Positions 21,954 through 33,830 of a stretch of DNA of 64,000 nucleotides are shown here, one piece after another; positions within the stretch are counted from its first letter, which is position 1; every line of letters begins with the position of its first letter. Source of the DNA: Prostheceraeus crozeri (taxonomy: Eukaryota; Platyhelminthes; Polycladida; Euryleptidae). Both the position numbers and the translations under genes were made by a program. The notes beneath the pieces were generated by a model that saw only the letters and a program-made list of their open reading frames with translations, was not told the DNA's origin and searched no databases. Location: positions 186,001 to 250,000 of the forward strand of contig CAJQUW010006823.1 in assembly GCA_907163375.1 (NCBI GenBank), given 5' to 3'.

Positions 21954-21960
21954 TATATAC
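21889..21960. repeat. (TA)n microsatellite
   Basis: A long TA run that continues into degenerate TATATAC/ATAATTATATATG sequence. It borders the Penelope fragment on its 5' side. Confidence 0.9.
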
Positions 21961-22665
21961 ATATAATTATATATGATAATATGTATATATAATATGAATA
22001 TATATAGTAATAATAATTATATGATAATCATTCTCTCGTGTTTTCCCGAGAGCAGTCACTTAAGAGAACTGGAATTTATTTAAACTTAGTTTTGTCTTTA
22101 TTGATATCCTTTTATGATTCAATATGTTGCAAAATAGAAATTCATTTCATTAAAAAAAATAAAAAAATTATGAGCCTGTAATATAGTTAGCATCAAATAC
22201 ATGTCTAATAGTAAAAACACAATAGGACGTCATGTGTTCGAAGAATCATGTGGCATCTGTTAGATAGTTCTGACTAGAATCATTGGGTTTAAGTCAAATT
22301 GCTAAAAGAAATAGCTGCAAATTGATGTTAGGCAATTGATGTTCAATGCAAATTTCATATACATGCAGCACTATAATGATTATAATAGTGCCATAGAATT
22401 TGAAACAGATTTGCAAAGGCCATTCTTAATTGTATTTTGCCAGCACATGTGACTGTCATCACACTTAAGCTGTGCATCTCTATGATAGTTCTTATGGAAC
22501 TATCTAAAACAAGATGAAAACCCGAAATTAAGCGTATGAGGAAATGCAAAACAATGGTTGAAAAAAAATTCAATGACTTAATTACGAAGTCAGCGACGAG
22601 CGAAATACTGGGTTTTGGGTTTAAATTGATTTTTTGATGATTCATGTTTCAAAGGAAGAACTTTT

Positions 22666-22965
22666 TTGATTCTTTTTTTCAAACTACCTGACCACGTCAG
22701 AAAATGTAGACAGATTCGAAGCAATGTCACATTAGGCCTATCTGCAAATTCCTTGGCAAGAAGGTCAACAACTCGGCACTACTCGGCTGGAAGCAGCCAA
22801 GAAGAAAATCTTTCGGACGGATCACTCGACACTGGAATACCAAAATTCCTATATCCTAGAGGAACAACAGCAGGATACGCAAACTTTACAGTTAGATTTC
22901 GAAATTCTGTAGACGCAGGAATTGAGATTCCCTGGCCGAAAATCATTTATCATGAAATTGAATAA
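22666..22965 (+). other. open stretch, possible unassigned exon
   Basis: A 99-codon frame follows a pyrimidine run, with an acceptor-like ccacgtcag at about 22700. Its composition is protein-like (SANSLARRSTTRHYSAGSSQ, then GTTAGYANFTVRFRNSVD and a short acidic end), but I recognise no family. It lies inside the intron of the EF-hand gene on the same strand, so it could be an alternative exon, a nested gene or a relic. Confidence 0.3.
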
Positions 22966-23001
22966 TCCAATTTTTGCTACCTTTTTCACATTTTCTCTCT
23001 A

Positions 23002-23214
23002 CATGAGGAAGTGACGAATGCATGATGTGGTTCTCCACGTACCCGGACAGACCGTTGAGAGAATTGAAAATTTCTTCGGGTACTCATAATGAGATGTAAT
23101 TTTTTCCTGCACTGGTAGTGGCCAGATTTGCATTGCTTGCATTTCTACATGTTCCATTGACAAAGCCGGAAGGCGAAAATTCTGGAAAAAATTACATCTC
23201 ATCATGAGGAAGTG
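23002..23214. repeat. foldback with 25-bp arms
   Basis: CTCATAATGAGATGTAATTT at 23083 continuing to 23107 is matched inverted at 23184-23208 with one mismatch in 25 bp. In addition CATGAGGAAGTG occurs directly at 23002 and 23203, outside or overlapping the arms. It may be a small inverted-repeat transposon remnant or a local inverted duplication. Confidence 0.55.
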
Positions 23215-23566
23215 CATTGGCTATTTTATTACATAGCCATGGTTTTCAAAAGGCTTCATTTTACGATATATATATTTAACGTTTGAATTGATTTGATAAG
23301 TAGAATTGAATAATGTTCTCCTGGTCAGATTAATTACACAGTGTGTGCTTTAAATATTTTTCTCTCCAATTTGCTGTGACTAAGACAACATATAAAATGA
23401 GGCAATTATAATTGAAACTTCACAATAAATATCAAATTGATTAAAATTCTAACATTTCGGTGCACAGCCCTACTATCAACATATTTCCAACAGATATGTT
23501 GGACGTTAGACAGGTATTTTGCAAGAGTTCATTCCTCCCTTGTCCTTGGAAATTTTTAGATAAGTA

Positions 23567-24029
23567 AATTAGTAAGTAAGTAAGTAGTGTTTATTAAATA
23601 AGGAGCTATGCAAAATGAAATCCAAAGTATTAACAAAGGCAACATTTTCATAAGTACAGCTGCAACCATCAGGAAATGATCTACTTTTTTAAATCAACAT
23701 CTGTTTGCTCTTGGTCTGTTTACATTCAAACCAATATTCAAAAATGAATGTACAATATCTTCAACTGCCGACTCAGTTGGATTGTCAGCAAAAATTGATT
23801 CAAATGCAGTCATGTCGTCTGCATACTTAACAATTGTTTGATGCTGTAGATGGAGATGTTTTGAGCAATCATGCAGGACTCTGCTTATTAAAGCGTTCAA
23901 ATCAAGGTAAATAGACCAATACCGAGATCCAGATTGCCAGGTTTGCATTATCCCATTTAAAACACTTTTCTGATTTTGCAGTGACAGATTAATACAAGTC
24001 AATAAACTTATGCATGCTCTTCGAGACAT
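23567..24029 (-). pseudogene. LINE (CR1/L2-like) 3' fragment with reverse transcriptase YADD
   Basis: The minus-strand frame from 24029 includes TIVKYADDMTAFESIF, the catalytic YADD box of a non-LTR reverse transcriptase, followed by SAVEDIVHSFLNIGLNVN. The element ends toward lower coordinates in a short 3' region with TTATTTAATAAACAC and a (CTTA)n tail on the minus strand (TAAG repeats at 23567-23586). The tail and the adjoining words match the 3' end of the LINE at 59796, so both belong to one family. Coding upstream of 24029 is not recognisable. Confidence 0.75.
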
Positions 24030-26594
24030 TGAAAGAAGGAAATTGGAAATTGTCTATCTGTGTTAGATATTCCCTTCGGCAATGGAAACTATTTTACTTG
24101 ATTCATCTATAGCTTTTTTATTCTCATTTGATGAATAAGTATTTGTTTTAGATATTTCATTTCTATTTGAGAGATGTGCTGCTTCAAGACTACCAAGCGA
24201 GTTAGGATATTTCTAATAATGTTCCAAAATGATATTTCCACTTTGATTAACGACGCTCACCAATTTTGTATCATTCTTCGTTAGCTTGCCTTTTGTCTTA
24301 ATCAACCAATAAGATAAGAGTTTTCTTATTTCAATTTCGGGCAAATCAACTGTCATCCCTCAGAAGGGTGGCAGTAAATCTGAATGCTATCATAATTAAC
24401 ATCATTTAGATGAATCAACATCATTAAACTCACATTAGATGGCAATGCTTGTGTAACAATCGATGGAATATGTTTAAAGGGCATGTGCCCAATTATTTGA
24501 AAGGAATTAAGTAGCTTCTTATATGAAAATTGTTATAATAGGCTGACATTGAAAGAGAAAATCTGATTTCAAATGAATAGTAATTACATTAGTACAAGTA
24601 GTCATTATTACAAGTAGACAAGGAATTTGACATGAAACAAGCAGCGACAGTGGATGAAATTTGTTGGTTGAAAGTAAATCGTGTCAATTTTTGTAGCACA
24701 TTTTGACTAGCGATCGCAATTCCAAAGCTCCGAATTTTTAATTCCTTAATCTCGAGATCCCAGAATTGGAAATAAATTTTAGTAACCTTTAAATTTTACC
24801 CTTCACCCGAGATTGAAGGTGAATGATTCAATCCATAATAGTTTGTCAACTTGCTTCGTTACTATTTGTTATCAAAAAACCGAAAACAAAAATTACATCT
24901 CTTCACAGAATTAAATATTTTGTCTATCTGCTTCGGTTTGCTAGAAGTGTGATTAATATGAAATCGACGGCACATTGAAGAACCTATTAAGTGGGAAAAA
25001 AGGATTTCCTAATACCTTACAGAGATATGAAAAAGTCGTTCGTCGCTTGCGGATTAATGTGAGTTCCAGCAAAGTGCTTCGATTGCCAAAATTCCTTCAG
25101 ATTCGAAGAATATAGATCATTACGCACAAGTTTTCTCCATAATGTTGACCCTTCCGATCACTACTAAAAAAAAGTAGCAGGCGTACGAAAATTAGTTCAC
25201 TTGATGATTTCACATCCTCTCCTCAGCATTTCTCACTGTGTAGTGCATACATCACAAAGGTCTGTGGCATACACTGAATCGAATGTTAGCCAAGACAGTG
25301 ATGTGCGTTTTGGTGTGTGCGAAGTGATATCACAGCACGCACGCATCTCTCACTGGCTCTGGTGTCCTCTGCTGACAGCTTATTGTTTACCATTTCCAAT
25401 AGCAAGCGATACAAGGAGCAAGTCGTCTAATTCTGTGATGTGCCATTTCGATATTAAGGTTAGGCCCTACATACAATTCTTCCTTTCTAGGAAACCGAAG
25501 CGCGCGCAGATGAATCTAATTCTGTGCATTTGTTCATCTAGACTCTAGACAATCTCCATGCAGCAGGTAATTAATAACTGTCGCTTAAACAAGTCATACA
25601 ACAAAGTTTCTTGTATGAAGGACCAATTCAAGACACATACAAGCAAGCAGCAAGTGCTAAAGCAACGTCTATGAACTAAATCATGGACCAACGCAAATCT
25701 CCTAAGTCTTTGGTGTCTTGGTCCATCCTCTTGACACACTAGATTAATTTTTTTTAGGAATTTCGTAGGTATTTGTAAGAAAGCAAACTAAAAGTAGCAA
25801 CTAAGCTACGTGAAGTGCTTCTCTTCACCCTATGAGTTTGTACTTGTACTTTCTAATGAAAAGAAGATACTATTGTGCATGTTAATTTTTGAAAAATCGT
25901 ACTGAAGTGAATATATGCAGTATATACAGTATATCAGTTTAAAGGGGGATGAAGATTGTGTGGAACATAAGTGAAATTTGCAAAACATTTATGAAGAAAA
26001 TCCCGAGATTGTGATCCCTATTTTTGATGGCAGAAAATTTTAAGTTACAAGAAAATTGCAACTAGATAAGCACGAGAAAATGAAGAAATAGAGCTTTAAT
26101 TGTCTCACAATTAGCGGTGAGCACATTACAGTGAATTGCAAAAATAAGAACACAAGCTCTAATTGCATAATAGTCAAACAACGTTAAATTTTACTTTTTA
26201 CATAGCATTGGAATTTCCAGTGTTCTGCTCAGTAGCTACTGTGTAATAAATGATCATGCTATGATTCATAGGCTTCTAATTCATAAAATATTGCAAATCG
26301 TGCCCTTCCCAGAAAGTTCATCGCAGGCAATCATGATTTTCAGATCTTCAAGAAAGTGCTTTTTAAACTAGGTCATAAATTTGGCCTTCCAGTGGGGCCA
26401 AACGCGACGATAATTTGCGAAAATTCGAAAATATACTACAACTAAAAGTCCCAGGAGCGTAGATCGACACCCTTAGCATTACGTGGACCACAGCAAGAAT
26501 TCGTGGGTCAAAATAAGACTTTGTGTTGCCATGAAATCAATGTGATGGCTCGTGCACTTACATGTTTACATATCATCATTGTTTTAATTTGCAG

Positions 26595-26784
26595 TCATTT
26601 TTCTTCTAACACTGGTGAAATTGATGAAGTTCAACTTGGACACGCACTGATGACTCTTGGAGAGTGCATGACGTCAGAAGATGTGGAAAATATCTTTCGT
26701 GCTATTCGTGATGAAAATGGTGCTTTGTCGTCTGAGAGAATGAAGTCGCACATTTATCAATCTCGCAATCGAAATGATGTGTGA
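26595..26784 (+). CDS. EF-hand, calmodulin-like protein, exon 2
   Basis: Follows acceptor tttaatttgcag. It completes EF-hand 3 and adds EF-hand 4: HFSSNTGEIDEVQLGHALMT, then LGECMTSEDVENIFRAI, RDENGALSSERMKSHI and the end QSRNRNDV. The pattern parallels calmodulin (DGTI-x-x-EL-x-x-VMRSLG, then T-x-x-E-x-x-x-MI-x-x-VD, then DGNG). This is why I join it to exon 1. The fourth loop keeps D-E-N-G only, so it is a poor calcium site. The combined frame length and phase agree exactly. Confidence 0.75.
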
Positions 26785-26986
26785 ATCCATTGCAACATCT
26801 ATAGAAATCCGACACAAAAATAATAGAGGACAATGTAAACAATGCTGTGCCGTGGACACGTGTTGTCATGGTAACAGTAGTTAAATAATGGCGGCTACCA
26901 GTTGACAATGTTTAGGTGGCCGCACATTGTGTACCGTGTAAAAATTATCTTACAAAGATTCACGATTTTTATTCACGAAAAATAAC
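26785..26986. other. 3' flank of the EF-hand gene
   Basis: Sequence between the stop of the EF-hand gene and the next transposon. It is probably 3' UTR. No AATAAA signal is seen close to the stop, so the transcript may end within or beyond the adjoining element. Confidence 0.35.
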
Positions 26987-27870
26987 CAGGCTTGTCGTTG
27001 GGATGAATTTCCAGCACAATCACAACCCAATCCAAATGAGAATTTCCATTGGGGTCCCAATAGAAATCCCAATAGCCTGCTTTAGAGCTAAAAACGAACA
27101 CAAGTTGACCCCAAGCTGCATCGGTGCTTTCCGCTTAGGCCAACCATATGTTACTTTTTGAATTGGCGAAGGCCACAGACGTAGGCCAAGGACTATACTG
27201 GCCTTAATAGTAATAGAAACTTTGATTGATTTTGCAAAACTATGCATAACATGCCTAATGTATGGCTAAACTTTTCACCGAGACTGCCTTCACCTAGCAG
27301 CTTATAGGGGCCTACGTGTATAGCTGATATTTATGTACGACCTAGAAACATAATTGGTATTAATTAAGCCTATATCGGATAATACGTTGTTAATAAACAG
27401 CTCGCCACACGGGCTCTTTTTGAAGCCATTGTTCCTGCGTAGTGTGACACTGTTACAGCGTCATACTATTACCCGTTTCAATCAGTGCCTCATACGCACG
27501 CGCAAAGCACGAGGCGAGGCACAAGAAGGCCTCCTAATTAAGTCACTATTTTAGCAACTAGGGCAGTTAAAGCCATAAAGTAGGGTAAAAGCTGACTGTG
27601 TCAATTTGTGTGAATCACACTAAGAGCTCTCAGTGCTCGAATTCGAGAGAGGCAAAGTCAAACTGAAGATACAGCAAGATGAACTGCTCAGTAGAACCCG
27701 AAAACATTTGTAACGTACTGACCAATGTCAGCGATTACACATATATTTTGTTGGGAGAGGGCTTATTGGAATCTATTGGGATTGGGGTGGATTTTTGGTA
27801 GCCCAATCCCAACCCAATCCCAATAGCTATTGGGATTCCAATTGAGATCCCAATCCCAACTACAAGCCTG
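26987..27870. mobile_element. non-autonomous hAT transposon, 884 bp
   Basis: It starts CAGGCTTGTCGTTGGGAT and ends ATCCCAACTACAAGCCTG, an inverted repeat with one mismatch. AAAATAAC stands directly outside both ends (26979-26986 and 27871-27878), a perfect 8-bp target duplication. Both sub-terminal zones are rich in CCCAAT and ATTGGG words, probable transposase-binding repeats. No transposase is encoded, so it would depend on an autonomous hAT elsewhere. It inserted 0.2 kb downstream of the EF-hand gene. Confidence 0.9.
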
Positions 27871-28234
27871 AAAATAACAGCACTTCGCCATGCGACACGA
27901 ATATACAGCTATTGCATATTTCGCTCATTTAATTCTTCTTTGAATCTATTAATTTTGACACAAGCATCGACACAGCTGAAATTGTCATCAACAGGCAGCT
28001 GTTGTTCATTCTAGTTCTACTAACAAAGTGAAAAGCTGGATTTCTATGGAACCATCTCTCTATTGATGAATTCTGACTCCCAGTTCCCTATATGCTTACC
28101 CTTCTTGTTCTTATTTTTCTTCTACACCGTGGTCAGACATGAAAGAGAGTCGGGGTAGGAGCCCCGGAATAATATAATTTTGGCTGGAGTCGGAGTCCTT
28201 TTAAGTGATTTGAATCCAGACTCCTGCCAATGTA

Positions 28235-29786
28235 TACGCGATACCCCCTTGTACAAAGAACTTTGATAAAGATCTGCCTCAAAACAAGTACTGTATTTAC
28301 GTCACTCAATCTATCTTCTAAGATATAATTCAACTCTTTATTCAAGAAATAGTGTTCCAGAGCAAGTTTTTATAAGAAAAACAACTTGTATTCTATTCGA
28401 AATATTGATTGGTAGCGTTAACAAATAAATGTAGTCAAACAAAATGTGTACAGTCTATGAATTCTCAATATGACGACCTTGGTTAAGTTTCAATTCTTCA
28501 AGACGAACCAGAATATTCTCACAGCTTCTGCGCAATTCTGACGGGGAAATGGAGCTCATTTCTTCACAAATTGCCTCTCTAAGCTCATCCAATGTCGTCG
28601 GACACCTTTGATACACTCTGTGCTTTAGTGCACCCCAAAACCAGAAATCCGCCGGTGACAGATCAGGCGATCGTGGAGGCCATGGACGATCAAAGCATCG
28701 GCTGATAATTCTTGTCCCAAACTGCTGCCGAAGATAATCAGCCACGCACCTCTTTATGTGAGGAGGCGCTCCATCCTGTTGGAAAGTCGTCTTAGAGAGC
28801 ATTCGCCTTTGTTTCAGCAATGGAACAACATGACTCTGGAGCATAGCAAGATAGGAATCACCGTCACTACTGCCATCAAAGAAGAACGGTGGTAAAATCA
28901 TTCTTGACGTAAAGCCTCCCCAAACGGTAATCTTTTCTGGGTGTAGAGATGATGAGACAGTCACATGCGGATTAGAAGCGGCCCAAATAACACAATTTCT
29001 GGTAAACACACAACCATTCAAATAGAAATGAGCTTCATCAGTCCACAAGATCGAATCAAAGAACCTTGGATCAAGCTCACACATCTCTGTGAAGAGGTTT
29101 GCGAATTGTAAACGCTTTTCATAGTCAGTTTCCTTAAGTTCTTGGACCCTTTGGATGTGATATGGTCGAAGATGTAATCTCTCATGGAAAATTTTCTTGA
29201 CAGTCGATTGCGGTACTTGAGTGCTGGCTGCGACTCTTGTAGAGCTACACACCCCTAGCGAGTGTCGCTTCTTCAAATCCGTCAAAGTTTCTTCAACTTT
29301 CTGAACTGTGGCATCGGAAACTCTTGGGCGGCCACATCGGGCCTCATCTTCAACATTGCCGGTAGTTTCGAAACGTTGGATGAGACGTGAAACTGTCGTT
29401 TCACAACAAGGAGGATTCCTGATACCAGTTTCATTTCGAAAAAGTCGTAATGCTTGTTTTGGAGAGCAATTGGATTGATAATAAAATTTCACTAACTTTA
29501 TACGGGTCGGTAAATCCATTCTTTTGTTTACACGTGTGTTCGATCGGTTCTTCGCCGCAAGTGATGACTATTCAATCTGACTTTCACTGACTTGATTTCG
29601 CAGTGAATAATTAAATCAGTTCAACACAATTCACAAAAATGACAGTTGGATCAGATGCTAGAACTTTAATTGAATAAGAATGAAGAGTTGAATTATATCT
29701 TAGAAGATAGATTGAGTGACGTAAATACAGTACTTGTTTTGAGGCAGATCTTTATCAAAGTTCTTTGTACAAGGGGGTATCGCGAG
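28235..29786 (-). mobile_element. Tc1/mariner element (DD41D type), apparently intact
   Basis: The left arm from CGCGATACCCCC (28237) to about 28338 is repeated inverted at the right end (about 29683-29784). The arms run about 102 bp and match base for base as far as I can read. A TA lies at or next to each end, the expected duplication for this superfamily, though the outermost 2-3 bases differ between ends (TACGCG versus TCTCGCG). One unbroken transposase gene lies between. Near-identical arms suggest recent activity. Confidence 0.9.
28455..29519 (-). CDS. Tc1/mariner transposase, DD41D, 354 aa
   Basis: Catalyses cut-and-paste of the element into TA sites. Residues 1-50 (MDLPTRIKLVKFYYQ ... 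SRLIQRF) are the first helix-turn-helix, of the type seen in many arthropod and marine mariner-like genes. RCGRPRVSD at 61-69 is the AT-hook-like linker (GRPR). A second helix-turn-helix follows (STRVAASTQVPQSTVKKIFH). The catalytic acids are D161 in LWTDEAHF, D249 in FQQDGAPPH and D291 in SPDLSPADFWFWG. There are 41 residues between the last two, hence DD41D. Full length for the family (about 350), with no stops or shifts, and Met-initiated 0.27 kb inside the right arm. Confidence 0.95.
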   Translation of the reverse strand: MDLPTRIKLVKFYYQSNCSPKQALRLFRNETGIRNPPCCETTVSRLIQRFETTGNVEDEARCGRPRVSDATVQKVEETLTDLKKRHSLGVCSSTRVAASTQVPQSTVKKIFHERLHLRPYHIQRVQELKETDYEKRLQFANLFTEMCELDPRFFDSILWTDEAHFYLNGCVFTRNCVIWAASNPHVTVSSSLHPEKITVWGGFTSRMILPPFFFDGSSDGDSYLAMLQSHVVPLLKQRRMLSKTTFQQDGAPPHIKRCVADYLRQQFGTRIISRCFDRPWPPRSPDLSPADFWFWGALKHRVYQRCPTTLDELREAICEEMSSISPSELRRSCENILVRLEELKLNQGRHIENS

Positions 29787-30018
29787 ATACCAGACAATTT
29801 GCCATGATAAGGAGAATATATTCACAGTATTTGGATTTGTATAGGTGAGAATGCCTGGGAACAGGGTGTTTTGAACATCCTGCGTGACTTTATGGCCGGC
29901 TCACAGTGATTTCTTGACGTAATTAATGGGTATACTGTAGGCCTGATGAATGAGCTATAAAAACGAAAAGTATTACTTACTTTGTGATTCTTACATCACT
30001 CATGTTGTGAGTGTAGAG
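29787..30018. other. spacer between two transposons
   Basis: No feature seen. Confidence 0.4.
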
Positions 30019-31452
30019 CAGTGGGGTGCAACAAATTTGAGATAGGGGACCACAAGTAGTGGCTCGCGGGATGTGCGGGCCAACAATTCTAAAAGGAAGA
30101 AGCATGTTTGAATTTCCTTTATTCCGCTGTTTGCATCGTGCAAAAGAATTGCTATGTTACAACCTAGTGGTCACATAATATGTCCTTATAAGACATTGTT
30201 GTACATGCAAATGCATACAGCATCATTGTACGAAACTGATTTGTTTCCTATCAAGGAATTATATTTTACATTCTAAAATCTGTATGGATAATGGAAAATA
30301 AATAGGCCGAACTAATTACAGAAGCTTTTTTGTGTTATTAAATGATAGTTGCATAACCCTGTAGGCAATGCGATAGCATGACATTATTTCATCGAAAAAT
30401 AGCAGTCTGTAAGTTAGCGATTTTGCAAAATCTTTGAAATAATCGAACTGCAAGTACTTTTCAAAGTAAACTGAGACAAACTCTGCAATCACCATTTCTG
30501 GTCAAAATGACTGAAACACTCATGGATGCATGCAGCAAATATTGAACTTCATAAATGGTAGGTCCACGTATAAAAAAGTAAAGCGGTGAAAATTTGGGCA
30601 CCATTATTCCCAACGTTTGCTGCTGTTTAGTGTAAAAGAAGCTCTAAAAATGTGTAAATAAATAGCACAAAAATTATCCGCACTATCTCGGAGCTCGGCA
30701 ACTTGTAAAGTCATGCTACAAAATAATATATAGTTTTGAACACGACTACTTTTTTCACAATTTTTAAAGAAATGCAAATCCGTACATAACTTCAATCTAA
30801 CAATTAGTGATTTTTTACTTTTGTGTGCCATTGTTGTTATTTCATAGTCATTGGGCTATCAAGGCTGACTCAGAAAGACGATACAAAAGTTTCCAATGAA
30901 CCATTTTTCCACAAAATGAATAAAACATGTCTCTGATCAAATGTCAGGTAGACATAGTCAAGTTTGAGCACATTGCCTTGGACACACCTCCATGCAGAAT
31001 ACATACTAGTGCACAATGCTCTCAAAACATAGGGAGTTTATTCCAGTCACACTATCTGTGCATCTGTCACATAGAAGCTGTGGTGGCGCTTGTTCAGCTT
31101 GAATAGCTGCTTGATGATTATTAATTATTAATAATTATTAAATACTGTAAATTTCTGCGAATATTCAGCCATTACTGCTTATCAATGTGTAATTAATTGC
31201 AATTTACCGCCAATGGAGCATTGAATGCATTGAAAAAAAATCTTCAATCAGGGTATCAAGGGTTTCAACAAAACAAAAAAATCATCAATGTGAAATTCAA
31301 ATTTACAATTCAAACTTGAAATATAATTTCGGAAAAAAGACAAAATCATGTTTCAACATAGCTCTCCTCAAATTTTCTAGAGGAGGACGTGGCCACATTG
31401 GAGGAGGCCGCGGGCTGCATGCGGCCCACGGGCCACACTTTGGACAACCCTG
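30019..31452. mobile_element. probable hAT-like non-autonomous element, about 1.43 kb
   Basis: The left end CAGTGGGGTGCAACAAATTT leads into a GGCTCGCGGGATGTGCGGGCC stretch. The right end reads, inverted, CAGGGTTGTCCAAAGTGTGG followed by a GGCCCGTGGGCCGC stretch. CAGTGG-style ends next to GGCC-rich sub-terminal words are typical of hAT elements. Candidate 8-bp flanks agree at only about half of the positions, so the duplication is eroded or the borders are slightly wrong. No transposase domain is seen inside. Confidence 0.5.
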
Positions 31453-32664
31453 TTCTAGTACAATTGCATATAGTCTGCTCTCTCTCTGTCTCACCCTCAA
31501 GTCGTGTTCCTGAAGAGTGGAGGAGCATGAAGGAGATCAAATAAACTTTCCTGAAGTTTGACTTGGTAGAACTAGACAATTAGTCAAGTCAGACGTTCGA
31601 TCAGCAAGGTTTCTTTCACTCACTCTCTCAAATTGTTTTTCAAAAATTTCAAAACTTGTTTGTCATTATCAGCCAAATCAAAACAAATCATTGACGAATG
31701 CATTTACAAAAGTTGTCATGATATAATTAATTACTAGCATATTCGTCTAGCATGTACTTCGAAAAGGACGAAGAGTGACAATCAAAATACGTATCGATTT
31801 GCACTTTTTGTGGTGCTATCCTTAATAATTCAGGTCACCTAACGTTGCTCATGCAAAAATAGTTTTCAGAAAACGTTGTACGCGACATTTCTTTCAAATT
31901 ACAGATGCTAAACTATAAACATGTTTGTCTTATTTATGTACACGGACGTTGAATATCCTTTCACACGTAATTGAGGATATTATGTATCATAAATTTTGAT
32001 GCTCTAAATTTTTGACGGACTCCCAGAACCATTCTTGATAACCCAATGGTTAAAAGCAGTGTTGTCCTATGCATTCCTCTACGCTAACTCAGCACACGCC
32101 GGTTTGTCTGTCCATTAAGGAAATAGACATGCTAGCTTAGCGCTGATTACAGGTAAGTAAATCATTTCTAATTTGATTCGAATGCAAATTCTGCTTTATT
32201 GACATCACACAACGAATAACCTATCGGATTGTGTCCATACAAATTTATGGTTTCTCTACAAGAGACGCAACATTGTCCTTCAACGTGTGTCCTTTCCTTA
32301 TTTCATCGCTTCTCTCAAAATTCTCTTACCCTTGTAATCCCGTTCATAAATCAAATGCCATTATTCAAAAGAGATCTGAGCGACAACCAATCAATATGTT
32401 CAATAATCAGATAAACTGAAAATTGAATTATTACAATACACCGATCTATGCTGATGCATGTTGGTAAATCCATTTATATCTACAACATTTTTGTCTACAA
32501 TTTGCGTCAAAATTTACAATCACACCTATTCATACACACTGGACAAGAATATCAAAATGGCGCACACAACAAATGCCAATTTTCTTTTGTGTGGATTAAA
32601 TGTGTCCTATGACGATGTTTTTTCGATCAGATGACGATTCTGTGACTTTTTGAGATATTGAAAC
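31453..32664. other. non-coding, no gene seen
   Basis: No supported feature. Confidence 0.4.
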
Positions 32665-33830
32665 CAGAAGTGGGCGCGATTCGGAAAATGAAGTTCCGAT
32701 TACGATTAACCGATTCGTTTACCATTTGTTAAGGTGATTCGATTATCCTATTCCATTTTCCGATTCGACTATCAGATGAAATGAAATTCAATTCGAATTA
32801 ATCATCTTAGTACTCCATCAAAAATTTGCACTCTAAATATCAATTCAAATTCAACTTTTATGCTAGGGATAATAAAAATGAGAGGTCATTTACAGCTGAC
32901 GATTACACAGAAAAAATTCTAAAGAAAATTGAATTTATTGGGATACTAAATGTAGGACTTATGCCTACTAATATTCAATGTAGGCGCATTACCACGATCA
33001 GACAGAAACATTACAAAACGTGATGATATAAAATCTTCATTGCAAAAAACAAACCTTCATTGCATTCATGCAGTTAAAACAGATCTTAAGTGGTAAAACT
33101 GAAAATCGTGTATAAATGTATTCTTAGTCCTCATTTAAATCGACACAGGCCGCATCCTTCAACAGATGAAGGTTACCTTCAAAGGCTTCAAAGTTTGCGG
33201 CAGTCAGTGCCGCCCTTTTCGGCCTTAAAATGTCCGACCCAAAACTGAAGACACGCTCGATTGAGGCTGAGCTTGGTAGGCATCAATTATTTATACATGA
33301 TTGCAATTACGCTGTATTAAGTTCACAAAGTGGGATAGTCGGGCGCTTACTGTCTAAGTGACTGAGCGCAAAGATGCGGCGCATTGTTTTGATAGATTGA
33401 CAATACTGACACACGCGTTTTTTAAGACGCTATTCGGTCGGTCGGCGTGGTGAGACTACAGACGAGAGTGAACAAGAAATTCTATAACCAATCCCTGTTG
33501 TAATTGAACAAGTTTGTCTTCCACCAGTTATATGAGTGTTGTAAAAAATAATGAAAGTGCATGCGAGTATCTACATGTACTTGTAAAAGTAATGCGGCAT
33601 TAATCAAAATTCTTCTCCCATTGTCTGCGATCGAGGTTGAATTAATGACAGGGCAAAATGATTAATTAAAAATCACTAAATCAGCATGATTCTATATGAC
33701 GACGACGATCCAGCCGAATCGCGAATCGCCTTAAAATATCAAACAGTCCTCTTCAATTATCCGAACCGATTTTTCGATCTACTTCCGATTCGATTATCCG
33801 ATTAAAAAATGAAGTTCCGAATATACGTGT
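32665..33830 (-). mobile_element. hAT-like remnant with ATTCGG/CCGATT end repeats
   Basis: The left side starts CAGAAGTGGGCGCGATTCGG and is rich in CCGATT/GATTCG words. The right side (33765-33830) has the same words and again AATGAAGTTCCGA. Between them lies a piece of hAT transposase C-terminus on the minus strand. The right terminus matching CAGAAGTGG is not found, so the element is truncated or the border is lost. Confidence 0.5.
33124..33274 (-). pseudogene. hAT transposase C-terminal fragment
   Basis: The minus strand reads LPSSASIERVFSFGSDILRP, then KRAALTAANFEAFEGNLHLL and a short acidic end with a stop. This is the hAT dimerisation block (SA-x-ERVFS ... LRP-KR-x-x-L-x-x-x-x-x-E-x-x-x-x-L). 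The family normally has SERVFS, here IERVFS. No catalytic core is recognised upstream, so only the end of the gene survives. It belongs to a different hAT lineage from the 7477-11785 element. Confidence 0.7.

Larger units (their letters stand above)
20950..26594 (+). other. intron of the EF-hand gene (5645 bp)
   Basis: The donor GTAAGAAA at 20950 and the acceptor tttaatttgcag ending at 26594 define a phase-2 intron: GA before it and T after it make an Asp codon. It contains a tRNA-like sequence, two TA microsatellites, a Penelope fragment, an open stretch at 22666-22965, a foldback at 23002-23214 and a LINE fragment. The part from 24030 to 26594 holds nothing I recognise. Confidence 0.65.

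Noticed and set aside
28090-28234. GGAGTCGGAGTCC / GGACTC words left of the mariner element, as a possible hAT end
   Set aside because: No matching terminus or target duplication could be found on the other side.
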